Shown here in pieces: positions 10,088 through 19,517 of a stretch of DNA of 64,000 bases. Every line of letters begins with the position of its first letter. The first letter of the stretch is position 1. Source of the DNA: G963923955 sp963923955 (GTDB lineage: Bacteria; Pseudomonadota; Gammaproteobacteria; Eutrophobiales; Eutrophobiaceae). The stretch spans positions 744,001-808,000 of the forward strand of contig OZ000552.1 of the NCBI GenBank assembly GCA_963923955.1, given 5' to 3'. Under the pieces are notes generated by a model. The model was not told the origin of the DNA and made no database searches. It saw only the letters and a program-made list of their open reading frames with translations. The translations under genes were made by a program, and so were the position numbers.

Positions 10088-10200
10088 ACCCCGTCATTCC
10101 CGTGAAAACAGGAATCCATGTGGTTCCGGTCGTGATGTCTGGTGGACTCTTGGTCAAGCCAGAGCCTGCCCCGTACTGGATACGGGGAATGACGGGGGAA
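10088..10200. repeat. REP-like palindrome cluster at the adhesin pseudogene 5' end
   Basis: Contains CCGTCATTCCCGTGAAAACA-GGAATCCATG, a TCTTGGTCAAGCCAGA arm, and CCCCGTACTGGATACGGGG followed by AATGACGGGG. It overlaps the apparent start of the pseudogene, so the first ~40 codons there are repeat-derived rather than adhesin sequence. Confidence 0.7.
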
Positions 10201-10248
10201 GTGTCTGCCCCTGCTCCCCACTTTCGCAAGGATGAGGACGGGCAGGTA

Positions 10249-12285
10249 TCATGCAGTGATGAGGCTTTGCCAGTAGTCATCCGGGGCGAAGCGCTCTCCG
10301 GCCTTGTCCTGCAGGGCCTGCAGTTGCTGAATGATTAGGTCATAGCCCTGCGATTTGGCGTAGTGGATAGGGCCTCTGGTAAAGGGGGCGAAGCCGGTGG
10401 CGAAGATCATGCCGGCATCGAGTAGGTCGGCATCGGCAACGAGCCCCTCACGCATACAGGCGGCGCATTCATTGAGCATCCTGAGGGTGAGGCGCGACAG
10501 GATTTCATCGTCATTATGTAGCCCGGCCCGCAGTTTTCTTCTTAGCGCCTTGCCCTTTTTATAACGATAAAAACCGTGCCCGCTCTTTCTTCCCAGACGG
10601 CCGCGTTCAATCAGCTTTTTTAATCCGGCAGGAATGCTCATATCGAGTTTTTCTGACAACTCACGCGCAACGGCCAGGCAGATATCCAGGCCGACGGTAT
10701 CGGCCAGTTCAATCGGCCCGACAGGCATGCCAAAATCTCTGGCCAGCCGATCAATCCGCTCGGCCTGTACCCCCTCTTCGAGTAATGCTGCGGCCTCCAG
10801 CAGGTACGGCGTCAGGACACGATTGATGAGAAAGCCGGGCGAGCTCTTGACCGGCAGGGGCAAGCGGCCAAGCTGTCGGCAAAATGCCGCGGCGCTGTGT
10901 TGCCATGCCGCCCCGGTGTTCTCGGCATAGATGATCTCGACCAACTGCATCTTCGCAACGGGATTAAAGAAATGTATCCCGACCAGGCGCTGCGGGGATT
11001 TTAGCGACTTGCTCAAACTGTCCAAGCTGATGCTGGAGGTATTACTCGCCAGTATCGCGGTGTCTCGCAGGCGTGGTTCCAGCGCCTGGAGCAATTCCGT
11101 CTTGGCATCAAGATCTTCAATGATCGCCTCTATCACGACATCGGCGAGTTCCACGCCTGCGCCCTTGTGATCGGGCATAAGCCGGTCCATCGCGGCGGTG
11201 ATCAGGTGCGGCCTTTTCAGCCTTTTCTCAAACAGCTTATAGGCACGTCCTATGGCCGGGGCGATCAGCTTTGGCTCCCTGTCCTGCAAGGTGACGCGCA
11301 TGCCCTTTAAGGCACACCAGGCGGCAATATCGCCGCCCATCACACCGGCGCCGACAACATGGACATGGCGGCCGCTGAAATCACTCTGTTTGCCCAGCGA
11401 TTTCAGCCTCTCTTGTAATAGATATACCTGCACAAGGTTTCTGGATGTGGGCGTTAGGAATAATTTTGCAGCGGAGTCTATCTCGGCGGCCAACATGGCC
11501 TTGTCATCGCCGCCGAATGCTTCCCATAGATCAAGCAGGGCATAAGGGGCCGGGTAGTGTTCCGGGTTTACCTTTGCGGCTAATTGCCGGCGCATGAACT
11601 TGGCCAGCATTTTGCGCACCGGCCGCAGGCTTAGTAATCTATGCCGGAGCCTTGGCCGCGATTTGGGTCGCTTCTCCAGCAGTAAGGCGCGCGCCGCATT
11701 CTTTAGTTGCCGGGCCGGCACCGCCTTGTCGATAATGCCCAGTGATCTCGCCCGGCGCGGTGCCAGGCTGCGCCCGCTCAGCATAAGCTGCATGCCCTGA
11801 ATCGGCCCGGCCTGGCGCAGCATCCGGGCGCTGCCGCCAAAGCCCGGATGGATGCCCAGCAAGACCTCCGGCAGGCCGATGCGTATGTCCGGCTCATCCA
11901 CGGCCACCCGGTAGCGACAGGCAAGCGCAAGCTCCAGGCCGCCGCCCAGACAAAAGCCATTGATCAGACACACGGTGGGAAAAGGCAATGCTTCAATCCG
12001 ATTGAACAGTTTATGCACACGGCTGATGGCTGCCCTTGCCTGCTCGCTGTCTTGGATCTCGGTAAATTCTTCAATCTTGGCGCCGGCGATGAAGCCGGTC
12101 TCTTTATCGGAAACAAAAGCAGCGCCCACCGGGCTGAGTTGCGCCAATTCTTCTACAAGCCTTTCCAGCTCTCCCAGCACGGCGGTTGACAAGACATTGG
12201 CGGAAGCGTCTGCTACATCCAGATGGCACCAGGCAATGCCTTTACCATCTACATGTAGCCTCCAGTTTTTATATGGTGCCGCCAT
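10249..12285 (-). CDS. fadJ: Fatty-acid oxidation multifunctional alpha subunit (enoyl-CoA hydratase / 3-hydroxyacyl-CoA dehydrogenase), FadJ-like
   Basis: Catalyses hydration of trans-2-enoyl-CoA and NAD-dependent oxidation of 3-hydroxyacyl-CoA in beta-oxidation. About 678 residues. The crotonase domain (about 1-190) has both catalytic Glu residues, in GGGLELALACRYRVA and LPEVLLGIHPGFGG. A Rossmann domain starts at HVVGAGVMGGDIAAW, and the dehydrogenase carries SSISLDSLSKSL and GIHFFNPVAKMQLVEII with the catalytic His. I chose ATG at 12285, which gives MAAPYKNWRLHVDGKG and a 20-base gap from the thiolase stop. The longer frame from 12402 would overlap the thiolase and has no family resemblance. 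The FadJ rather than FadB assignment rests on the thiolase being upstream and FadI-like. Confidence 0.88.
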   Translation of the reverse strand: MAAPYKNWRLHVDGKGIAWCHLDVADASANVLSTAVLGELERLVEELAQLSPVGAAFVSDKETGFIAGAKIEEFTEIQDSEQARAAISRVHKLFNRIEALPFPTVCLINGFCLGGGLELALACRYRVAVDEPDIRIGLPEVLLGIHPGFGGSARMLRQAGPIQGMQLMLSGRSLAPRRARSLGIIDKAVPARQLKNAARALLLEKRPKSRPRLRHRLLSLRPVRKMLAKFMRRQLAAKVNPEHYPAPYALLDLWEAFGGDDKAMLAAEIDSAAKLFLTPTSRNLVQVYLLQERLKSLGKQSDFSGRHVHVVGAGVMGGDIAAWCALKGMRVTLQDREPKLIAPAIGRAYKLFEKRLKRPHLITAAMDRLMPDHKGAGVELADVVIEAIIEDLDAKTELLQALEPRLRDTAILASNTSSISLDSLSKSLKSPQRLVGIHFFNPVAKMQLVEIIYAENTGAAWQHSAAAFCRQLGRLPLPVKSSPGFLINRVLTPYLLEAAALLEEGVQAERIDRLARDFGMPVGPIELADTVGLDICLAVARELSEKLDMSIPAGLKKLIERGRLGRKSGHGFYRYKKGKALRRKLRAGLHNDDEILSRLTLRMLNECAACMREGLVADADLLDAGMIFATGFAPFTRGPIHYAKSQGYDLIIQQLQALQDKAGERFAPDDYWQSLITA

Positions 12286-12305
12286 AGCGATGCCCAACCT
12301 CTCAA

Positions 12306-13610
12306 TCAATCCCTTTCGATCAGCATGGCCCCGCCCTGGCCGCCGCCGATGCAGATAGCCGCCATGCCGCGCCGGGCCTTTTTCTGCGCCAGCACTTGGC
12401 ACAGATGCAAGACGATGCGGGCGCCGCTGCTGCCCACCGGATGGCCCAGGGCGATCGCCCCGCCATCGACATTTAATCTGTCCGGTGCAATCTCACCCAT
12501 CGCGGTGCGCAGGTGTAGCTCGCTGCGGCAATAGGCACTATCCTTCCATGCCGCAATGCAGGCAAGGACTTGCGCGGCGAAGGCCTCGTTGATCTCGAAG
12601 TATTCCACCTCATCGGGACTTAGCTTCTGCCGCTTCATAATGGGCGTCATGGCATGTACCGGGCCGAGTCCCATCTGTTGCGGGGCCAGCCCGGCCCATT
12701 CGCTGTCAACAATGCGCCCGAGCACAGGCAGCCCATGTTGCTTCACCGCCTTCTCACTGGCCAGGATCACCCAGGCCGCCCCATCGGTGATCTGTGAGCT
12801 GTTGCCCGCCGTTACCAGGCCAAATTCCTTATCAAAGACCGGACGTAATTTCGACAGCTTCTCCGCCGAGCTATCCGGCCGCACCCCATCATCCTGCTCA
12901 TAGTACTTGCCGGCCCGGTCATACAGTACTTCTATCTCTGTCAAGTTGCCGGCTGTTTGCGCCGCCGCAAGCCGCAGGTGGCTTTGGGCGGCGTATTCAT
13001 CCAACTGCAGGCGGGTCAAGCCAAACTTATGTGCCAAGACTTCTGCCGTCTGCCCCATATTCATGCCGACCACGGGATCAGTTAGGCCCTTTAGCAAGGC
13101 GATGACGGGTTTCAACATCTGCGGACGAAATTTTGTGAGGGCGGCGAGCTTCGCCGGCAAGGCCCTTGCGCCCCATAGCTCCGCCAGCCACCTTGCCAGC
13201 GCATGACTGAACAGCAGTGGCGCACGGCTCATGGCCTCGGTGCCGCCGGCCAACACCAGATGCGCACGGCCGGAGAGAATGTTGCGCGCCCCGCTGTCTA
13301 TGGCCTGCATTCCTGATGCGCAATTTCGCTGCACGGTCCAGGCCGGCACCTTGTCTCCACAACCCAGGCGCAATGAAACCACCCGCGCGATATTGGCCTC
13401 ATCCGGCGCCGGCATGATGCAGCCAAGGATTACCTCATCGAAGGCCTCCGGCGAGAAGGGCTGGCGCTGCAACAAGGGACGACCGGCGGCCACCGCCAGC
13501 TCCGCCGCGGCAAAGGGCCCGGGCACACCGCGGCTCTTGAGAAAGGGCGTGCGGTTGCCGTCAATGATATAAACCGCGGCCTGCTTGGCCTGTCTTACTG
13601 TTGCTGCCAT
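12306..13610 (-). CDS. fadI: Acetyl-CoA C-acyltransferase (3-ketoacyl-CoA thiolase), FadI-like
   Basis: Cleaves 3-ketoacyl-CoA to acetyl-CoA and a shortened acyl-CoA, the last step of beta-oxidation. The roughly 434-residue length matches FadI (436 in E. coli) better than the ~390-residue FadA. The nucleophilic Cys is in QRNCASGMQAIDSG near residue 95, the catalytic His in GHPVGSSGARI, and the second Cys in CIGGGQGGAML. It is the first gene of a two-gene operon with fadJ. The ATG at 13610 is preceded two codons upstream by an in-frame TTG, which I consider less likely. Confidence 0.9.
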   Translation of the reverse strand: MAATVRQAKQAAVYIIDGNRTPFLKSRGVPGPFAAAELAVAAGRPLLQRQPFSPEAFDEVILGCIMPAPDEANIARVVSLRLGCGDKVPAWTVQRNCASGMQAIDSGARNILSGRAHLVLAGGTEAMSRAPLLFSHALARWLAELWGARALPAKLAALTKFRPQMLKPVIALLKGLTDPVVGMNMGQTAEVLAHKFGLTRLQLDEYAAQSHLRLAAAQTAGNLTEIEVLYDRAGKYYEQDDGVRPDSSAEKLSKLRPVFDKEFGLVTAGNSSQITDGAAWVILASEKAVKQHGLPVLGRIVDSEWAGLAPQQMGLGPVHAMTPIMKRQKLSPDEVEYFEINEAFAAQVLACIAAWKDSAYCRSELHLRTAMGEIAPDRLNVDGGAIALGHPVGSSGARIVLHLCQVLAQKKARRGMAAICIGGGQGGAMLIERD

Positions 13611-14060
13611 GATCAATTCGCTATCTGCTTGAATGCTTGTTCTCTAATAATCGCCCGAATGTCATGCCTTAGCAAGCATTATGATAATTCGCGCGCAGGG
13701 GATGCCTTCAGGCAGCAACGGCGCAAGCAGAAAAAGGCTGAGGGCAACTCCGCCTTTTTTGTATTATGATCAAACCAGCTTATAAAGCAAATAACGACTA
13801 AAAAGCTCCGGGCAATGACCTCTTGTCATTCATCAAAAGCGCAAGGCGAGCACTGCTGCGCCCCCGTGGCGAGATGTGCTGCTTGCTTTGCCGACAAAAT
13901 CACGCTCGTGGTGGGTTTTGGCTGCGCTTGCCTGGGCGGGGAGGAAATGCTGCAATGAACAAGGGTGTCTTTACGCATTTGCTCTGCTATAGTTATTCGG
14001 TCGCCCAGATTTATGACCCCCTAGATTATGAAACTTGGACTATGTAAGGACTGAAATCCG
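13611..14060. other. Divergent intergenic region between fadI and the M3 peptidase
   Basis: It should hold the promoters of both divergent operons. An extended -10-like TGCTATAGT lies at 13985-13993 on the plus strand, without a clear -35. A terminator-like hairpin sits at 13731-13760. A short plus-strand frame at 13823-14047 shows no protein-like features and I do not call it a gene. Confidence 0.5.
13731..13760. terminator. Bidirectional terminator-like hairpin, not next to a gene end
   Basis: AAAAAGGC and GCCTTTTTT pair around TGAGGGCAACTCC, which itself can add GAG/CTC pairing. The run of T on the plus strand, mirrored by A on the left, gives intrinsic-terminator form on both strands. 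No protein gene ends here, so it may end a short unannotated transcript. Confidence 0.5.
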
Positions 14061-16043
14061 ATGAAAACAACGCCTTTATTTTTGCCTGTTGCCTTTTCCA
14101 CCCTCCTGTTTGCCAATGTAAGCCTTGCTGCAACACACAATACGCCTGCCGATACCTTCAAGAAAGAATGTGAGGCCAACCTCGCCGAGACCGAGCGGCT
14201 TTTTACGAAAATCGAGGCGTCCACAAAAACCCGCACCATCGATAACACCCTCTTGCCCTTAAATGAATTGGAAGTACTTCTGGACCGGGGCTATAACAAG
14301 GTGCAGTTGTATTATAATGTTCACCCGCAGCCTTCGATTCGGGAAGTCGCAGAGAAATGCCAGCAGGACTTTGCCGAGTTGGCCACTCGTATCAGCCTTT
14401 CCCGCCCCCTGTATGATGCGATTAGGTCCATCAGTGTGAAAAACGCCGCTGCCGATACGCAGCGCCATGTCGAGCATATGCTGCGGGATTTTCGGCGCTC
14501 GGGCGTGAACAAGGATGCGGCCACGCGCGCCAGGATCAAGCAACTCCGGGAGGAGCTCGTGGTGCTTGGGCAGCGCTTTGGCCGTAATATCCGCGAAGAT
14601 GTGCGCTCCGTCAGCCTGCCGCCGGCGTCCCTGCAAGGATTGCCGCAGGATTATATAGACAGTCACGCATCTGGGGCGGACGGCAAGGTCGTGATCACCA
14701 CCGACTACCCGGATTACATTCCGTTTATGACCTATGCCGAAGATGACCAGGCGCGGCGACAACTCTACAGCGTGTTTCGCAACCGCGGTTATCCGGACAA
14801 CGAGGAAGTATTAGAAGAGATCCTCGCCAAACGCTACACGCTGGCGAACATACTGGGCTATAAAAACTACGCCGAGTATGTCACCGAGGACAAGATGATA
14901 AAGAATGCCGAGAATGTGGCCTCTTTCATTACAAAGATAGCCGCCCTCGCAGAGGCGCGGGCGCAAAAGGATTATCAGGTGCTTCTTGAGAGACTGCAAA
15001 AAATTGATCCGCAGGCGAGCACTGTCGGGGACTGGCAAAAGGCGTATATCACCGAGCTGGTAAAACAGGAAAGTTATCAGTACGACTCCAAAGCAGTGCG
15101 CCAATATTTTGATTATGCAAAGGTGCGCGACGGCATCTTTCAACTGGTCAGCCGCTTGTTTGATGTGCGCATTGAGCCCTGGAAAACGGAAGTTTGGGAT
15201 GAGAATGTGGAAGCCTATGCGCTTTCCGATGAGGATGGCCTGATCGGGTACTTTTACCTGGACATGCATCCGCGCGAGGGCAAATACAAGCATGCCGCGC
15301 ATTTTCCCCTGCAGAGCGGCCTTGCGGATAAGCAGCCGCCGATTTCGACGCTGGTTTGTAATTTTCCGGGCGGGGATGCGCAATCTGCGCTGATGAACCA
15401 CAGCCAGGTCGAGACCTTCCTGCACGAATTCGGACACTTGCTGCATCACATTTTCAGCGGTCGGCAGCAATGGTATAGCTTTTCCGGCGTTAGCACGGAG
15501 TGGGATTTTGTCGAGGCCCCCTCACAGATGCTGGAAGAGTGGATTTGGGATTCGGAAACGCTGAAGCTGTTTGCCAAAAACGCACAGGGCGAGACCATCC
15601 CGGATGCGCTGATCGAGAAGATGAACCAGGCGCGCTATTTTGGCCGCGGGTTATGGGTGAAAAACCAACTGTTTTATGCGGCCACCTCTCTTAACTATTA
15701 CAACCGCGCGCCTGAGAGCTTTGAACTGCTGCCGATGATGATCGCCATGCAGGAAAAATACTCGCCCTATGATTATGTGGAAGGAACCCATTTCTACGCC
15801 AGCTTCGGCCATCTATACGGCTATTCTGCGATATACTATACCTACATGTGGTCATTGGTCATCGCCAACGACATGTTCAGCAAATTCCAGAAATATGGTT
15901 TGATGAACCCTGAGGTCGCCGGAGAATACATGGCCAAGGTGCTGGCCCCGGGCGGTTCTAAAGATGCCGCCCGGTTGGTGGAAGATTTTCTCGGCCGTCC
16001 TTATTCATTTGCCGCCTTTGAAAAAGAGTTGAACCAGAACTGA
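14061..16043 (+). CDS. Exported M3-family zinc oligopeptidase (thimet oligopeptidase / OpdA-like)
   Basis: Metallopeptidase cleaving short peptides. The 660-residue protein has an N-terminal signal peptide (about residues 1-24, MKTTPLFLPVAFSTLLFANV, then SLAA), predicting a periplasmic location; the common bacterial M3 enzymes OpdA and Dcp are largely cytoplasmic. The zinc motif HEFGH is at about 455-459 (FLHEFGHLLHHIFSG), and the third ligand Glu lies in SQMLEEWIWD near 487. The C-terminal FGHLYGYSAIYYTYMWS matches the M3 substrate-binding region. Its stop overlaps the start of the downstream peptide-binding lipoprotein (TGATG), so the two are coupled and probably work together in peptide use. 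The ribosome-binding site is AAGGA at -12. Confidence 0.88.
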   Translation: MKTTPLFLPVAFSTLLFANVSLAATHNTPADTFKKECEANLAETERLFTKIEASTKTRTIDNTLLPLNELEVLLDRGYNKVQLYYNVHPQPSIREVAEKCQQDFAELATRISLSRPLYDAIRSISVKNAAADTQRHVEHMLRDFRRSGVNKDAATRARIKQLREELVVLGQRFGRNIREDVRSVSLPPASLQGLPQDYIDSHASGADGKVVITTDYPDYIPFMTYAEDDQARRQLYSVFRNRGYPDNEEVLEEILAKRYTLANILGYKNYAEYVTEDKMIKNAENVASFITKIAALAEARAQKDYQVLLERLQKIDPQASTVGDWQKAYITELVKQESYQYDSKAVRQYFDYAKVRDGIFQLVSRLFDVRIEPWKTEVWDENVEAYALSDEDGLIGYFYLDMHPREGKYKHAAHFPLQSGLADKQPPISTLVCNFPGGDAQSALMNHSQVETFLHEFGHLLHHIFSGRQQWYSFSGVSTEWDFVEAPSQMLEEWIWDSETLKLFAKNAQGETIPDALIEKMNQARYFGRGLWVKNQLFYAATSLNYYNRAPESFELLPMMIAMQEKYSPYDYVEGTHFYASFGHLYGYSAIYYTYMWSLVIANDMFSKFQKYGLMNPEVAGEYMAKVLAPGGSKDAARLVEDFLGRPYSFAAFEKELNQN

Positions 16044-17686
16044 TGAAAAAAGTCGGGCTACTTGCTCTAAGAAACGCGCTGCTTTTTCCGGCCGTCCTGC
16101 TGTCGCTGTTGCTGACAGCATGTGCGGATCTGGGAGAGACCAATGTGAAATCGGGCACCAGAGATCAGGTCTTGCATCTCGGCAACGGCACCGAGCCGCA
16201 GGATCTGGACCCGCACACGGTCTCTGGCGTTACCGAGCATAATATTATCTCGGCCTTACTCGAAGGTCTGGTGAGCGAGGAGCCGCGCACCTTGGCGCCG
16301 GTGCCCGGGGTGGCCAAGTCATGGGACATCTCAGAAGACCTAAAAACCTATACCTTCCACATCCGCCACGATGCCCGCTGGTCGAACGGCGACCCGGTGA
16401 CCGCCCAGGATTTTATCTATTCCTGGGAGCGGCTGCTGACCCCGACCTTGGCAGCGGTGTATGCCTACCAATTATTCGTGGTCAAGAATGCCGAGGCCTT
16501 TAACAAGGGGGAAATTGATGATTTCAACCTGGTCGGTGTAAAGGCGGATGGCCCGCACACCCTGATCGTCGAGTTGAACAACCCGGCGCCCTATTTTCTG
16601 TCTTTGCTGGTGCATTACAGCACCTTCCCCGTGCACCGGCCGACTATTGAAAAATTTGGTACGATGGATGAGCGCAGTACGCTGTGGACCCGACCGGGAA
16701 ACTTCGTCGGCAACGGCCCCTTTGCGCTGACGGAGTGGGCCTTGAACCGCATCATCACGCTGAAAAAAAATCCCTACTACTGGGATGCGGATATGGTCAG
16801 GTTACAAGAGATACGCTTTTATCCGATTGAGAATTACACCACGGAAGAGCGCATGTTCCGCGCTGGTACGCTGCATGTGACCAACATCATCCCGGCGGAG
16901 AAGATCGCGGTTTATCAAGACAAGCAACCGCATTTAATTGCCATCGCAGCCTATCTGGGTACCTATTACTATCGTTTCAATGTAACCCGCAAACCCTTTG
17001 ATGATGTGCGCGTAAGGCGGGCCTTTTCCATGTCGATTGACAGGCAGAAGCTGGTGGAGGCCGTTACCAAGGGCGGGCAAATCCCGGCCTTCACCTTTAC
17101 CCCGCCCGATACCCAGGGCTATACCGCCGAGCCTTATATCCGCTATGACATAGCAGCCGCCCGCGCCCTGCTTGCAGAGGCAGGCTACCCGGAGGGCGAG
17201 GGTTTCCCGCCGGTGGAAATCCTCTATAACACCAGCGAGGGACATCGCAAGATCGCCGTTGCCTTTCAGCAGATGTGGAAAGAGGCGCTGGGCGTTGAGG
17301 TCGGCCTGGTGAATCAGGACTGGAAGGTGTATCTCTCGCGCATGAAGACGCTGGATTATGACATTGCCCGCGCCGGCTGGATCGGCGACTATGTCGATCC
17401 AAACAGCTTTCTGGATATGTTTGTAACAGACGGCGGCAATAATCAAACCGGCTGGTCCAACCAAGAATATGATCGCCTGATAAGAAAGGCCTCTGAGGCC
17501 GCAGATCAAAGCGAGCGTTATCAATTCTTTCAAGAGGCCGAGGCCGTCCTCATGGCGGAGAGCCCGATCATGCCGATCTATACCTATACCAGTCAGGCAC
17601 TGCGCTCGCCCGATGTAAAGGGTTGGTATGATACGATTTTGGATCATCATCCTTATAAATATGTGTATCTCGAAGCGCAGGAATAA
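16043..17686 (+). CDS. oppA: Peptide ABC transporter substrate-binding lipoprotein, OppA-like
   Basis: Periplasmic oligopeptide-binding protein of family SBP_bac_5. The 547-residue protein has a lipoprotein signal with lipobox LLTAC (Cys near residue 28), so it is tethered to a membrane. Family sequences include LGNGTEPQDLDPHTVSG, the HIRHDARWSNGDPVTAQDF signature (about 105-125) and ARAGWIGDYVDPNSFLDMF. It overlaps the upstream peptidase by one base and is followed at 10 bases by the first permease. Confidence 0.9.
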   Translation: MKKVGLLALRNALLFPAVLLSLLLTACADLGETNVKSGTRDQVLHLGNGTEPQDLDPHTVSGVTEHNIISALLEGLVSEEPRTLAPVPGVAKSWDISEDLKTYTFHIRHDARWSNGDPVTAQDFIYSWERLLTPTLAAVYAYQLFVVKNAEAFNKGEIDDFNLVGVKADGPHTLIVELNNPAPYFLSLLVHYSTFPVHRPTIEKFGTMDERSTLWTRPGNFVGNGPFALTEWALNRIITLKKNPYYWDADMVRLQEIRFYPIENYTTEERMFRAGTLHVTNIIPAEKIAVYQDKQPHLIAIAAYLGTYYYRFNVTRKPFDDVRVRRAFSMSIDRQKLVEAVTKGGQIPAFTFTPPDTQGYTAEPYIRYDIAAARALLAEAGYPEGEGFPPVEILYNTSEGHRKIAVAFQQMWKEALGVEVGLVNQDWKVYLSRMKTLDYDIARAGWIGDYVDPNSFLDMFVTDGGNNQTGWSNQEYDRLIRKASEAADQSERYQFFQEAEAVLMAESPIMPIYTYTSQALRSPDVKGWYDTILDHHPYKYVYLEAQE

Positions 17687-17696
17687 GACTTGAGCC

Positions 17697-18632
17697 ATGC
17701 TCAGGTTTATTGCATTTCGGTTTCTGCAAGCCGTTCCGGTGCTGTTACTTGTTATCACCGCGACATTTTTTCTGGTCCGCATTGCCCCCGGCGGGCCTTT
17801 TGATGCGGAGAAAGCCTTAGAACCGCACGTACTGGCCAAGTTAAATGAACGCTATAAGCTGGATGAGCCTCTGTATAAACAATACACCGACTACCTGCTG
17901 AACATTGCGCAGGGGGATTTCGGCCCTTCCTTTCGTTATCCAAGCCGCAGTGTGACGGAAATGCTCGCTGCCGGCCTGCCCGTTACCTTTGAGTTGGCTT
18001 TGTATGCTGTTCTCGTTGCTTTAGGCATCGGGATCAGTGCCGGCCTGCTCGCTTCCATGCGCCCCAACACCTTGCAGGACTACCTGCCTATGTCGGCGGC
18101 GATGATCGGCATCTGCCTGCCCTCCTTTCTGCTGGGGCCGGTGCTGGTGTTGATCTTCGGCATTTGGCTTGAATACCTGCCCGTGTCTGGTTGGGGCTAT
18201 TCGCCGGGGGACAAGATCCTGCCGTCTATCACCTTGGGTGCGACCTATGCGGCCTATGTCGCCCGCTTAACCCGCGGCGGCATGCTGGAAATACTCTCGC
18301 AGGATTTTATTCGCACCGCTCGCGCCAAGGGCCTGCCGGAATATGTCATCCTCACCAAGCATGCGCTAAAGGGTGGACTGCTGCCGGTGGTTTCCTTTTT
18401 AGGCCCGGCCATGGCCGGCTTGCTCTCCGGTTCCTTTGTCGTGGAAACCATCTTTCAAATCCCCGGGCTGGGGCGTTTTTATGTACAAGCCGCGTTTAAC
18501 CGCGACTACACGATGATCTTGGGCACGACTATTTTTTTCTCCACCTTGATTATCGTATTTAACCTGCTGGCGGATATTCTCGCCGTTATGCTCAATCCTC
18601 GCATCACATTTCAAGAGGAGCAAAGGGCATAA
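17697..18632 (+). CDS. oppB: Peptide ABC transporter permease, OppB-like
   Basis: Inner-membrane permease of the oligopeptide transporter. The 311-residue protein has about six membrane segments, starting with FRFLQAVPVLLLVITATFFL. The ATPase-contact EAA-type loop lies around TARAKGLPEYVILTKHALKG (about residues 205-224), typical for the OppB/DppB family. It sits two bases before the second permease, in a tight operon. Confidence 0.92.
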   Translation: MLRFIAFRFLQAVPVLLLVITATFFLVRIAPGGPFDAEKALEPHVLAKLNERYKLDEPLYKQYTDYLLNIAQGDFGPSFRYPSRSVTEMLAAGLPVTFELALYAVLVALGIGISAGLLASMRPNTLQDYLPMSAAMIGICLPSFLLGPVLVLIFGIWLEYLPVSGWGYSPGDKILPSITLGATYAAYVARLTRGGMLEILSQDFIRTARAKGLPEYVILTKHALKGGLLPVVSFLGPAMAGLLSGSFVVETIFQIPGLGRFYVQAAFNRDYTMILGTTIFFSTLIIVFNLLADILAVMLNPRITFQEEQRA

Positions 18633-18633
18633 C

Positions 18634-19515
18634 ATGGAAGCCGCGCTGCAAATCGAAGAGAGCGCAGAAGGCCGCTCCCTGTGGCAGGACGCATGGGCGC
18701 GCCTGTACAAAAACAAGCTGGCCATGTTCGGCATGTACACGCTGATCTTCATGATCATCATCGCCCTGCTAACCCCATGGCTGGCACCTTACTCCTATGC
18801 CATGCAAAACCTTGACCTGGGTGCCTCCCCGCCGTCGGCAAAACACTGGCTCGGCACCGATGTGCTGGGCCGCGACCTGCTTACGCGCCTGATGTACGGC
18901 GGCCGTGTTTCCCTGGCAGTCGGTTTTATCGCCACCATCGTTGCCTTGGTTATCGGCGTGCTATGGGGTGCCGTGGCCGGCTACATGGGCGGCCGCACCG
19001 ATGCGTTTATGATGCGGCTGGTTGATATCCTCTACGCCTTGCCCTTTATGATCTTCATCATTCTGCTAATGGTCGTGTTCGGGCGCAGCATCCTGCTGCT
19101 GTTTTTGGCCATCGGCTGTGTCGAGTGGCTGACCATGGCGCGCATCGTGCGCGGGCAAGTCAAGGCCATCCGCCAGCAGGAGTTTATCGATGCGGCCATC
19201 ATCATGGGGCTGCCCGTGTGGCGCATCATCGCAAGCCATGTCATCCCCAATGTGCTCGGCCCGGTTATTGTGTATGTAACCCTGACCATCCCGAATGTAA
19301 TGTTGCTGGAGGCCTTTTTGAGCTTTCTCGGCTTAGGCATACAGCCGCCGCAAAGTTCCTGGGGCTTGTTGATTTCCTACGGCGTAGAGAGCATGGAGGA
19401 ATATCCCTGGCTGTTGATCTTTCCCGGCCTGGTGCTGTCCCTTACCCTGTTTGCCCTGAACTTCTTAGGCGACGGCCTGCGTGATGCCATGGACCCCAGG
19501 GTTGCAAAGGAGTAA
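18634..19515 (+). CDS. oppC: Peptide ABC transporter permease, OppC-like
   Basis: Second permease. The 293-residue protein has the N-terminal OppC extension followed by a membrane helix (about residues 29-51), and the signature HWLGTDVLGRDLLTRLMYGG near residue 70. The EAA-type loop is around QEFIDAAIIMGLPVWRIIAS. It starts one base after the oppB stop; the next gene starts two bases after its own stop. Confidence 0.92.
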   Translation: MEAALQIEESAEGRSLWQDAWARLYKNKLAMFGMYTLIFMIIIALLTPWLAPYSYAMQNLDLGASPPSAKHWLGTDVLGRDLLTRLMYGGRVSLAVGFIATIVALVIGVLWGAVAGYMGGRTDAFMMRLVDILYALPFMIFIILLMVVFGRSILLLFLAIGCVEWLTMARIVRGQVKAIRQQEFIDAAIIMGLPVWRIIASHVIPNVLGPVIVYVTLTIPNVMLLEAFLSFLGLGIQPPQSSWGLLISYGVESMEEYPWLLIFPGLVLSLTLFALNFLGDGLRDAMDPRVAKE

Positions 19516-19517
19516 GT

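Larger units (their letters stand above)
5810..10221 (-). pseudogene. Decayed autotransporter adhesin with RTX-like repeats and C-terminal barrel
   Basis: This is a paralogue of the intact adhesin at 42919-49290, broken by at least five frame changes. The pieces, in order, are about 10221-9187, 9262-8168, 8187-7510, 7510-6692, 6640-6178 and 6257-5810. Piece 1 holds a signal-like segment (LIFLIALALTLTTLLTFPVTAQAQ) and a Gly-rich start. The next pieces hold RTX-type nonapeptides (GGADDDTLNGGDGDDLLIGG) and repeats like GGAGDDRFTFTGNANLTGD. Next come a Thr-Pro linker (TPTTPTTPTT) and the beta-barrel (FGYAHADLVSSGKNTQIETD), ending in the terminal Phe of SGRVLVGVEF. Several breaks coincide with short GC-rich palindromes that are absent from the intact copy. 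Sequencing error could explain some single-base shifts, but not the palindrome insertions. Confidence 0.85.

Noticed and set aside
13823..14047. 74-codon frame upstream of the M3 peptidase
   Set aside because: Odd composition, no ribosome-binding site and it runs almost into the peptidase start; probably chance.
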